DNA of 30,024 nucleotides from a virus: IMG/VR virus record IMGVR_UViG_3300032240_000307, positions 1-30,024 of that record; one strand, 5' to 3'. This document shows, piece by piece, positions 1 to 6,168 of this stretch. How positions within the stretch are numbered: position 1 is the stretch's first letter; each line of letters starts with the position of its first letter. The notes under the pieces are model-generated. The model was not told the origin of the DNA, made no database searches, and worked only from the letters and a program-made list of their open reading frames with translations. The position numbers and the translations under genes were made by a program.

Positions 1-1
1 C

Positions 2-673
2 ACACTAGAGCAGGCGCTTAATCATAAAAGCACAATTGACAGTCTAGAACGTGATCTAACTGTTAAAGTTGCCGAATCTAATCCCTACGATGATCAGATC
101 ACTGAACTGAAAACTACTGCGGTACAGGAAATTGATTGGAACCAGGTTAATGAGCTGGTGCGTGTTAAAGAGCATCAGGAGTTCTTGTATAAGTTGCTGA
201 CAAACAAAGACAGCTTTGTACGTAAACGCATCATTGATCAGAACTTGGCGTTCTTAAATCAACGATTGACCTACTATCTTGACAAAATTGGCCTGCCACA
301 CATTGTTGAGTTTCAGAATGACCTTACAGTTATTATCACACAACTAGGACAAGACCTAGACTTTGACAATTTGAGCCGCGGTGAACGTAACCGTTTGATA
401 CTCAGTATGTCTTGGGCATTCCGAGACGTATGGGAGAACCTATATCACAGCATTAACTTACTGTTCATTGACGAACTTGTAGACAGTGGTATGGATAGTT
501 CCGGAGTCGAAAGCTCAATTGCGGTACTTAAGAAGATGACTCGTGAACGAGATAAGAATGTATTCTTAATTTCACATCGTGATGATCTAACCAGTCGTGT
601 TAATCACGTGCTCAAGGTTATTAAAGAAAACGGATTTACCAGTTATAGCAATGACGTGGAGATTGTTGGGTGA
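2..673 (+). CDS. 46: gp46-like recombination endonuclease subunit (C-terminal part)
   Basis: This is the 3' end of a Rad50/SbcC-type ATPase gene; the reading frame is open from base 2, so the start lies outside the window. In T4, gp46 pairs with the gp47 nuclease to resect DNA ends for recombination-dependent replication and host DNA breakdown. The visible 223 residues begin in a coiled-coil-like stretch and then show the C-terminal ATPase lobe: the ABC signature LSRGE, a Walker B strand LLFIDELVD, and an H-loop ISHRDD. The order and spacing match SMC/Rad50 family C-termini. The stop overlaps the start of the next gene (GTGA), so the downstream oxygenase is probably translationally coupled to it. 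Family assignment is firm; the symbol rests on T4-like context. Confidence 0.9.
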   Translation, partial: TLEQALNHKSTIDSLERDLTVKVAESNPYDDQITELKTTAVQEIDWNQVNELVRVKEHQEFLYKLLTNKDSFVRKRIIDQNLAFLNQRLTYYLDKIGLPHIVEFQNDLTVIITQLGQDLDFDNLSRGERNRLILSMSWAFRDVWENLYHSINLLFIDELVDSGMDSSGVESSIAVLKKMTRERDKNVFLISHRDDLTSRVNHVLKVIKENGFTSYSNDVEIVG

Positions 674-1290
674 AATTTGACAGCGGCAACATAGCATTAA
701 CTAATATGAATATCTTTAGGGCATCTGCTCCTAAAGATCTATTGGTTAAAATGCTGTCTGAAGTAGATCAAATAGAACAAGATGTTGCATCAGCTGAAGA
801 AACTGCTTCAGGATTAACTTCTAAAGGTGTACCTAAGCACTACCGGTTCACTAAACCTACAGAAGATCTACTAAAACAGTATATTCTAGAATGCACACAG
901 TTGTACAGAAATAGCTGTCACTATCTAATGACCTTTGATGCTCCTAATATCACTCCAGAATACTACTGTGAACGTCCTTGGATCAATTTTCAAAAGGCTG
1001 GAGAGTTTATTCCCAATCATATGCACGGCGGAGTACTGAGTTACACTATCTGGCTTAGAATTCCCGATGTAGTAGACTATACTAAAGATCAGTTTAGTGG
1101 TCAATTGGAGTTTACCTATACAGATATACTAGGACGCACACAGGGTGCAACTATGAATGTTGACAAAAACAGCATAGGAAAGACTATGATGTTTCCCAGT
1201 CTATTGAGACACTGTGTATATCCTTTCAGCGATTCTACAGAAACACGCATTTCTGTATCAGGTAACGTATTTCTTGGACGAGAACCTTGA
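670..1290 (+). CDS. 2OG-Fe(II) oxygenase superfamily protein (2OG-FeII_Oxy_5-like)
   Basis: A 206-residue protein resembling the phage 2-oxoglutarate/Fe(II)-dependent oxygenases common in aquatic T4-like phages. Candidate metal ligands are His117 and His119 in the IPNHMHGG stretch and His181 in FPSLLRHCVYPF, with Arg193 in ETRISVSGN as the likely 2-oxoglutarate-binding residue. The usual HxD motif appears as HxH, which is seen in this subfamily but leaves the exact ligand set uncertain. The start is GTG at 670, overlapping the gp46 stop by four bases (GTGA); no better start is visible. It overlaps the following, unrelated-looking oxygenase in the same way. The substrate is unknown; protein or nucleotide hydroxylation are both possible. 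Confidence 0.75.
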   Translation: MKFDSGNIALTNMNIFRASAPKDLLVKMLSEVDQIEQDVASAEETASGLTSKGVPKHYRFTKPTEDLLKQYILECTQLYRNSCHYLMTFDAPNITPEYYCERPWINFQKAGEFIPNHMHGGVLSYTIWLRIPDVVDYTKDQFSGQLEFTYTDILGRTQGATMNVDKNSIGKTMMFPSLLRHCVYPFSDSTETRISVSGNVFLGREP

Positions 1291-1835
1291 ACAGCGACTA
1301 CGTTTATACCAGAGGACGTTACTCATCTTCTGAACTGTCTACTCTTAGAACTCTAATTAAAGGGTTACCTGATATCGGCATAGGTGATCAACCGGCCGAT
1401 GTTATTATTAAGACTGCGTCAGTTAAATGTTTCAACTATTTTCAGGCACAGCATCTATTAGAAAAGTTCCACAACACAGTTTTAGATATCAATAAAGAAT
1501 ATTTTGGTTTTAATATATTTGAAACTTCACAATATGAAGTGTTAAACTATAACACATACGATCAAGGCAACTTAGGCGAATATGATTGGCACAAGGACGG
1601 AGTTAAAAATCGTCCGTTTGACATAAAACTTACGGCACTATTAAATCTATCCGAAGGCGAATACACAGGCGGTAAATTTGAATTGTTCTTAAACGGTCCT
1701 AAAGAAATACCAGAGTTTGGTATTCCTGGAACTATACTGGTAATTCCCAGTTGGATCGTACATCGAGTTACCCCTGTAACGCAAGGACAACGAGTTACGC
1801 TATCAAAATTTTATACAGGACCTAATTTACAATGA
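1287..1835 (+). CDS. PKHD/prolyl-4-hydroxylase-type 2OG-Fe(II) oxygenase
   Basis: A 182-residue protein with a textbook double-stranded beta-helix dioxygenase signature: His102-x-Asp104 in WHKDG, the distal His159 in IPSWIVHRVTPV, and Arg169 in GQRVTLSKFYTGP. This pattern is that of PKHD-type (prolyl 4-hydroxylase-like) hydroxylases, which use Fe(II), O2 and 2-oxoglutarate to hydroxylate a substrate. The start is TTG at 1287, overlapping the previous stop as TTGA, and the stop overlaps the next start as ATGA. It shares only the general fold signature with the oxygenase just upstream, so the pair does not look like a recent duplication. The substrate cannot be read from the sequence. Confidence 0.88.
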   Translation: MNSDYVYTRGRYSSSELSTLRTLIKGLPDIGIGDQPADVIIKTASVKCFNYFQAQHLLEKFHNTVLDINKEYFGFNIFETSQYEVLNYNTYDQGNLGEYDWHKDGVKNRPFDIKLTALLNLSEGEYTGGKFELFLNGPKEIPEFGIPGTILVIPSWIVHRVTPVTQGQRVTLSKFYTGPNLQ

Positions 1836-2062
1836 GTACTGACTCGCACGACAAGATGATTGCTGCTTTTCAGGAATATTTTAAGTGGCAAGACAGATTT
1901 GAATACAGAGGCTCAGACGAAGCAGGCATTAAGGCACGATATTGGCTATCAGAAATACGCAACGAGGCATCAACTAGGCGAACAGAAATACAGGCAAAAC
2001 GAGAAGCACGTAAAGCAACCAGAAAAGGCAAGCCTGGAAGGCCCCCCAAGGTAACTAAATGA
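1832..2062 (+). CDS. Small basic hypothetical protein with AT-hook-like tail
   Basis: A 76-residue protein, start ATG at 1832 overlapping the oxygenase stop (ATGA). The first half is mixed helix with aromatic residues (FQEYFKWQDRFEY), the middle holds ARYWLSEIRNEA, and the C-terminus is strongly basic (QAKREARKATRKGKPGRPPK). The GRP core flanked by basic residues resembles an AT-hook, which binds the minor groove of AT-rich DNA. Similar short proteins occur in aquatic T4-like phages without a known function. DNA binding is an inference from composition only. An overlapping frame at 1860-2054 is taken as a shadow because it breaks the overlapping start/stop chain. Confidence 0.65.
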   Translation: MSTDSHDKMIAAFQEYFKWQDRFEYRGSDEAGIKARYWLSEIRNEASTRRTEIQAKREARKATRKGKPGRPPKVTK

Positions 2063-2497
2063 GTGCAATGGACGTATCAAAATCAACCTGTAGATGAAAT
2101 CCCAGAAGGCTATATTGGCTTTGTTTACATAATCACGAACACCGTAACCGGACAGAAGTACATAGGCAAGAAACTAGCACAGTTTAAACGTACAAAACCC
2201 CCACTCAAAGGCAAAAAACTTAAAAGAAGAAGCACAGTAGAAAGCGATTGGCGCGAATACTGGGGTTCATCTGATAGGTTAAACGCAGACGTCCAAGCAT
2301 TAGGTCCGGAAAAATTCACAAGAGAAATACTATATCTTTGCAAATCCAAGGCAGAACTAAGTTATTTAGAAGCTAGAGAACAGTTTGAACGTAGAGTTTT
2401 AGAAACTGATGACTATTATAATGGCATCATAAACGTCAGAGTCGGCGGATCAAATATACTTAGACAGCGTCTTTTAGAACAATCAAAGGCAAAATAA
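2063..2497 (+). CDS. GIY-YIG-type endonuclease-like protein
   Basis: A 144-residue protein with the GIY-YIG nuclease pattern: GFVYII at residues 19-24 and KYIGK at 32-36, then Arg64 in DWREYWGSS, Glu103 in SYLEAREQ and Asn120 in YYNG. These match, in order, the two motif tyrosines, the catalytic Arg, the metal-binding Glu and the terminal Asn of the family. The first motif is GFVY rather than GIY. A basic insertion, residues 40-57, separates the motif from the Arg. No extra DNA-binding domain is visible, so it may be a compact homing-type or repair-type nuclease. The start is GTG at 2063, immediately after the preceding TGA. It is the last gene of the coupled operon and is followed by a long non-coding stretch. 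Confidence 0.65.
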   Translation: MQWTYQNQPVDEIPEGYIGFVYIITNTVTGQKYIGKKLAQFKRTKPPLKGKKLKRRSTVESDWREYWGSSDRLNADVQALGPEKFTREILYLCKSKAELSYLEAREQFERRVLETDDYYNGIINVRVGGSNILRQRLLEQSKAK

Positions 2498-2779
2498 AGC
2501 GGTTTTTTGGCTGGCGCAGGCCTAATTTCGTGCGCTCTAAACCTGGTCTACGTGTACACAGGGATGGAAAACCTTGCCGCAAAGGTGCTTAACCACTACC
2601 CGAAAGGATGACGATCGCTTCTAAGACCCGCGATTTGGTTATTTGAATAGAAAAAACAGGCAAAAAGAAGGGAGAAAAACCCTTAGGTTGATACGTATGT
2701 TAGCGTATATGTATTGATCCACCGTCATATTGACTGAGCTCGAGGTACCGGATGACCGCCTCTGTAACTGCTTTAACGC

Positions 2780-2859
2780 TAAGTGTACTGTGCAACTCGC
2801 ATAATGCTTCTTAACCCGTCCTGGGTTAAGTGTGACTGAACAATCTGCATAATACTTAA
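2780..2859 (+). repeat. Imperfect direct repeat, two units with period about 47
   Basis: Unit 1 (2780-2814) and unit 2 (2827-2859) both read TAAGTGT, then ACTG, CAA and GCATAAT, then CTT or ACTT. Roughly four fifths of positions match with a few single-base gaps. They flank a perfect hairpin. No further copies were noticed in the window. Confidence 0.7.
2810..2830 (+). other. Hairpin with perfect 8-bp stem
   Basis: CTTAACCC (2810-2817) pairs with GGGTTAAG (2823-2830) around the five-base loop GTCCT. There is no T-run after it, so a simple Rho-independent terminator is unlikely; it lies between the two direct-repeat units. Confidence 0.75.
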
Positions 2860-2873
2860 AGTGCTTCGCACTT
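2859..2873 (+). other. Short hairpin, 6-bp stem
   Basis: AAGTGC (2859-2864) pairs with GCACTT (2868-2873) around loop TTC. It is the second of four stems in this spacer. Confidence 0.6.
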
Positions 2874-2906
2874 ACTATAAGTTCAATAATAAAAAGAAAG
2901 AAAAAA

Positions 2907-2950
2907 GTGCTTTGAGCGCAAGCGAAAAAGCAAACGAGCGTAAGCTCGTT
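2907..2950 (+). other. Two adjacent hairpins with GNRA-type tetraloops
   Basis: The first stem pairs TGCTTT (from 2908) with AAAGCA, ending near 2932, and encloses GC-GCAA-GC. The second pairs AACGAGC (2933-2939) with GCTCGTT (2944-2950) around loop GTAA. GCAA and GTAA both fit the GNRA tetraloop pattern. The second stem ends three bases before the late promoter box. Confidence 0.65.
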
Positions 2951-2953
2951 CAT

Positions 2954-2961
2954 AATAAATA
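2954..2961 (+). promoter_or_regulatory. T4-type late promoter box (AATAAATA)
   Basis: AATAAATA differs from the T4 late consensus TATAAATA at one position. It lies 23 bases upstream of the ATG at 2985 and is the only promoter-like element before the three-gene block 2985-5941. Confidence 0.65.
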
Positions 2962-2984
2962 ACACATATATCTTTGGATCATAA

Positions 2985-4460
2985 ATGCGTATTGAACAAT
3001 TATTAGAAAATCACAACTATTCGAGAAAGCAATTATTAAAAGAATCGTGTGATGGACTAACACAGCAACAAAGAACTATTGTAGAAAACATCTATAATGA
3101 ATTCGTGCCTTTAATCGAAGCAACTCTGACAGCTGATCAAGTAAAAGACATATTCAAGAACGTTGAGCAACAGGCTGTAGCAGGTGGAAACAATAGAACA
3201 CTAGCTGGTCTTGGAGTAGACGGAGTTAAAAAAGTCAATGACATTATTGACAAAGCAGGTAAATGGCTACAGGACACTACTCCTGTTAAGAACTTTGATG
3301 CCAAGTTCGAAAAGCTAAAGAATGACATTAATACCAAGTTTCCTGACAGTAAAATACTTGATGGAGTTTCAAACTTGGCTATTTGGGTTAAGGATAATCC
3401 TGGTAAGACCGCAGCAGTAATCGGAATCTTAACTGCTCTCGCTTCGCTCGCTGGTGGTCCTGTCGGAGGTGCAATCGCTGGTCAAGTACTAAAAGGTGCT
3501 ACAGAATTACTAAAAGGTGAAAAACTTTCAACTGCCATCGGTAAAGGTATTAAGACCGCAGCACTGGGTTATCTATCTGGTAAAGCCTTTGAAGTGTTAG
3601 GCAACTGGGTTGGCGGATTTAGAGAACAAGCAATACCGTTTGGACCTAAAGATGCAGGACTAGAAAAAGTCAACTGGGGTGCAACACAAACACTGACCGC
3701 ACCTGGAATGAGTTCTACAGAAACAATACAGGGATTTAATATCACGGTGTTTCCAGAACAGCGAGAAGCTGTGACACAGGCAATGAATGCTATTAGGGAT
3801 GGTCAAGCTGGCGGGTTTGATACATTAAAAACTATTGCTAGAGAAATAAACACACCAGAATACAAGTCATCTATCAGCAGTATTATGCAAGGTGCTCGAC
3901 AAGTTCAACTGAGCAACGACAGCTTGCTACAATGGATAAACGGTGTTTCCAAAGCAGGGCAGGCACTGAGTCAAGGTGCGGTTGCTGGTGCAAGTTCGAT
4001 GCCCGCAAAACAGGAAAGTTATTATAGTCAGACTCGTCCACTAAGTGAAGGACAGGTCTACGTTGTATTAAAGAGAATCGCGGCTGTAGAACAGTTAAAT
4101 GAAGGTCCAATGGATTGGATCAAGAAAGGTGCAGCAGCAGTAGGTAAAGGTATTGACCGTGTTGGGCAGAATATTACCAACAAAGTTACCTATGAAAAAT
4201 TACTAGCTGGATGGAAACTAGACGGAAGTCCAACAGATTCCGAAGAACTTAAAAAGTTTTTAGCCAGTATGGAAGTAGCACCGGATATAGTAAATACAGT
4301 CTATACCGATATGAAAATAGACTCAGCAGGCGCAGCAGCCGCTGAAACACCAGCAGCAGCCAGTGCGTATAAACAAGTTAAAGATCAAGTTTTGAAGTTA
4401 AATAAGAAACAACGTCAGCGTATCGCAAGCTATCTGCAAAAACAATTAGGAACCGCTTAA
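2985..4460 (+). CDS. Putative internal virion protein with hydrophobic segment
   Basis: A 491-residue protein without a recognised catalytic domain. The N-terminus MRIEQLLENH resembles those of the next two genes. A hydrophobic Ala/Gly-rich segment at about 142-168 could cross or insert into a membrane. Residues 371-395 (LNEGPMDWIKKGAAAVGKG) resemble residues 18-40 of the next protein, and the C-terminus 461-490 (AYKQVKDQVLKLNKKQRQRI...LGT) closely matches residues 195-224 of that protein, so the two share modules. Start ATG 2985 follows a late promoter box with only a weak ribosome site (GGA). Late expression, position and composition suggest a structural or injected protein; function is unproven. 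Confidence 0.6.
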   Translation: MRIEQLLENHNYSRKQLLKESCDGLTQQQRTIVENIYNEFVPLIEATLTADQVKDIFKNVEQQAVAGGNNRTLAGLGVDGVKKVNDIIDKAGKWLQDTTPVKNFDAKFEKLKNDINTKFPDSKILDGVSNLAIWVKDNPGKTAAVIGILTALASLAGGPVGGAIAGQVLKGATELLKGEKLSTAIGKGIKTAALGYLSGKAFEVLGNWVGGFREQAIPFGPKDAGLEKVNWGATQTLTAPGMSSTETIQGFNITVFPEQREAVTQAMNAIRDGQAGGFDTLKTIAREINTPEYKSSISSIMQGARQVQLSNDSLLQWINGVSKAGQALSQGAVAGASSMPAKQESYYSQTRPLSEGQVYVVLKRIAAVEQLNEGPMDWIKKGAAAVGKGIDRVGQNITNKVTYEKLLAGWKLDGSPTDSEELKKFLASMEVAPDIVNTVYTDMKIDSAGAAAAETPAAASAYKQVKDQVLKLNKKQRQRIASYLQKQLGTA

Positions 4461-4461
4461 A

Positions 4462-5565
4462 ATGAAACTAACAGAATTACTAACAGAATCAGAAATACAC
4501 GAACTACAATATCTTGAAGAAGGCCCAATCTTAAACAAGATCGGCGGCGTTGTAGGTGATGTAGCAGGCGGCGTTGCTAAAGGTGTTGGCGCAGTAGCAG
4601 GCGGTGTAGCAGGTATGGGACGTGCATTTAAGAAAGGCTTTGCATCAGGTAAAGCTAGAGTAGCAGGCGATGCAGATCCTAATCCAACTCCAGCAGATCC
4701 TCAACAGGCAGCAGGTGGCGCAGCAGCTCCAGCAGCAGGCGCTCAAGGCGGCGGTGCAGCAGCTCCAGCAGCGGGCGGCGGTGCAGCAGCACCAGCAGGT
4801 GGCGGTGCAGCAGCACCAGCAGGTGGTGGTGCCCCAGCAGGTAGCGGTGGATTTGATTCTAGCGGTAGACCAGTAGCAGCAGCACCAGCAGGTGGTGCAG
4901 CAGCTCAACCAAGTACAACAAATGTTAATGTTTCAGGAGGTAATGCTCAAGGCGGCGGTGCAGCACCTGCAGGGTCAGCTCCTACAGATGGAGCAACCGG
5001 AACTCCTCCAGCTAATCCAGCAGCAGAAAAAGCAGGTCAGACACTATACGCTCAAGTTAAATCACAAATTAAACAACTTGATAAGAAAGGCAAGCAAAGA
5101 ATTTTAGCATTGCTAAACAAATCGTTAGGAACACCAGATCCTAAAGCAGCAGCAGGTGATGCAGCAGGTGCTGATGCTGCTAACACCGCAGCTAAGCCAG
5201 CTGTAGATAAAGTTGCTGCTGGTATGAGTGCTGCAGGTGCAGCTAACACCGCAGCTCCGGCTGATAACACAACAGCGGCTGCTCCAGCTGATACAACGGC
5301 AGCACCTACTGCACCAGCTGATACAACGGCTGCTCCGGCAGAAAAACCCAAGAGAAGAAGACGTAATAGAAGAACAGCTGCAACTCCAGATCCGACAACA
5401 AGTCAAGCAGAAATCGATGCAGCTCGCGAGAGACTGCTTCCACCTGCAAACGACAGCATTATTAGAACAGGAAATAATCTTGCCGAAACACTACTGAAAG
5501 CCATTGCTGCAGAAAAACGTAGAATGGTAGCTGAAGGTAAGATCAGCATTTTTAGAACACACTAA
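4462..5565 (+). CDS. Ala/Gly/Pro-rich low-complexity virion-type protein
   Basis: A 367-residue protein starting one base after the previous stop. The N-terminus MKLTELLTESEI is followed by a Gly/Ala/Val helix-like segment (28-52). Low-complexity Ala/Gly/Pro tracts occupy about 84-190 and Ala/Thr/Pro/Asp tracts 228-293. Between them is the module YAQVKSQIKQLDKKGKQRI (about 196-214), shared with the upstream protein. A basic patch KPKRRRRNRR at 295-304 could bind DNA, and the last 60 residues return to ordinary sequence. LTES could be an LxE-type prohead-protease site. An internal head or DNA-associated protein is a reasonable guess, not a demonstrated role. Confidence 0.6.
   Translation: MKLTELLTESEIHELQYLEEGPILNKIGGVVGDVAGGVAKGVGAVAGGVAGMGRAFKKGFASGKARVAGDADPNPTPADPQQAAGGAAAPAAGAQGGGAAAPAAGGGAAAPAGGGAAAPAGGGAPAGSGGFDSSGRPVAAAPAGGAAAQPSTTNVNVSGGNAQGGGAAPAGSAPTDGATGTPPANPAAEKAGQTLYAQVKSQIKQLDKKGKQRILALLNKSLGTPDPKAAAGDAAGADAANTAAKPAVDKVAAGMSAAGAANTAAPADNTTAAAPADTTAAPTAPADTTAAPAEKPKRRRRNRRTAATPDPTTSQAEIDAARERLLPPANDSIIRTGNNLAETLLKAIAAEKRRMVAEGKISIFRTH
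4711..4911 (+). repeat. Low-complexity GCA/CCA/GGY codon tract
   Basis: This stretch encodes Ala/Gly/Pro runs with near-repeats of the unit GGTGCAGCAGCACCAGCAGG. Similar but weaker tracts recur at about 5143-5340. The repetition makes long artefactual frames on both strands. Confidence 0.85.
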
Positions 5566-5566
5566 T

Positions 5567-5941
5567 ATGAGAATTAATGAAGTAGTTGGTAAAGTAGATG
5601 CAGGAGATCCTGATCCTATGCAGACTGCCTATCAGTCTACAAAGAATCTATTCAGTCCAAGCACTTGGTTTAAAGGCAAAGAAAAACCAGTAGATACTAA
5701 TCTAGTTCAAAACGGATTAAATGATGTATTGTCTTTGCTACTAAATGGTAAAAAATTATTACCGGCAGATGTTAATAATTTAAAAACAATTTCTGCTCAG
5801 GTTCAAAATGGAACTTTAAAACCTGCCGCGAATATTAATGCTCAAGTATTGCAATCGGCTCTAGCAGCCGGTCTTCGCAATCAAGAATTAAATCCACAAC
5901 AGCAACAGGCTGTTACAGATTTTAGAAGACAATTTCATTAG
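5567..5941 (+). CDS. Hypothetical protein, third of the related-N-terminus trio
   Basis: A 124-residue protein starting one base after the preceding stop. It begins MRINEVVGKVDAGD, similar in pattern to its two upstream neighbours, and ends in a Gln-rich helix-like segment (LNPQQQQAVTDFRRQFH). The middle, residues 48-75, looks like two amphipathic helices. No family is recognised. Its TAG stop (5939-5941) overlaps the stop of the converging minus-strand frame (5938-5940), so the two transcription units meet tail to tail with no room for a terminator between the coding regions. Confidence 0.6.
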   Translation: MRINEVVGKVDAGDPDPMQTAYQSTKNLFSPSTWFKGKEKPVDTNLVQNGLNDVLSLLLNGKKLLPADVNNLKTISAQVQNGTLKPAANINAQVLQSALAAGLRNQELNPQQQQAVTDFRRQFH

Positions 5942-6168
5942 AAGAACGGCAGTCCAGATTTCTTAGTTGTTTCAAGATTTTCTTTAACTATCTCACCAAC
6001 TATTTCTCGTTCTTCGTAGCTCATATTCATAACTTCTGAATAGCTAAGACCTCGCATATACCAAGACAGCTTTAGGCAGTCTTTTTTTATAGCTCTCGCC
6101 TCTTTGTCTAACTTCTCTGATTCTCGTAAGATCTCTGGCAGAGATAAATTTAAGATCTTACGCCGAAA
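5938..6168 (-). CDS. -1 frame extension of gp26 (probable programmed frameshift product, tail-assembly type)
   Basis: On the minus strand a 76-codon frame lies downstream of and overlapping gp26, in the -1 frame. It reads FRRKILNLSLPEILRESE at the junction, then KKDCLKLSWYMRGLSYSEVM, and ends TTKKSGLPFF. There is no ATG, GTG or TTG in this frame before ATG at 6057, inside the apparent conserved WYMRG segment. At the junction the gp26 codons sit on A-AAT-TTT (6174-6168), a canonical X-XXY-YYZ slippery heptamer, followed after five bases by a 10-bp stem-loop. A -1 slip would give a fusion of about 358 residues. Alternatives are initiation at CTG 6141, which has no ribosome site, or a short product from 6057. 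Coding nature is likely; frameshifting is inferred. Confidence 0.72.
   Translation of the reverse strand, partial: FRRKILNLSLPEILRESEKLDKEARAIKKDCLKLSWYMRGLSYSEVMNMSYEEREIVGEIVKENLETTKKSGLPFF
6125..6162 (-). other. Stem-loop downstream of the slippery site
   Basis: On the minus strand CGTAAGATCT (6162-6153) pairs perfectly with AGATCTTACG (6134-6125) over an 18-base loop. The stem begins five bases after AAATTTT, within the usual spacing for frameshift-stimulating structures. The gp26 stop codon is in the loop. Confidence 0.7.

Larger units (their letters stand above)
2498..2984. other. Structured non-coding region
   Basis: About 490 bases with no convincing gene. The left part (2500-2650) is locally more GC-rich and has short stems such as ACCTT/AAGGT near 2572-2587, but no tRNA or other RNA family is recognised. 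The right part holds a direct repeat, four hairpins and a late promoter, listed separately. The only long frame here, 2639-2965 on the minus strand, has unusual hydrophobic and Phe-rich composition and no family resemblance. The region separates the replication/accessory operon from the late virion genes and could encode an untranslated RNA or processed leader. Confidence 0.6.

Noticed and set aside
2498-2650. Possible tRNA or known ribozyme in the GC-richer part of the spacer
   Set aside because: No T-loop motif, acceptor pairing or intron core could be found by eye.
2736-2749. Stacked hexamer palindromes GAGCTC, CTCGAG and GGTACC, like a cloning polylinker
   Set aside because: No vector sequence surrounds it, and the flanking sequence continues in phage style; a short coincidence is more likely than assembly contamination.
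2639-2965. 108-codon minus-strand frame in the spacer
   Set aside because: It is Phe/Cys-rich without family resemblance, runs through the hairpins and repeat, and lies antisense to the late promoter; best explained as chance.
4645-5406. Long Cys-, Gln- or Ala-rich frames on both strands over the low-complexity gene
   Set aside because: They are by-products of GCA/CCA/GGY codon repetition in other frames and have no ribosome sites.
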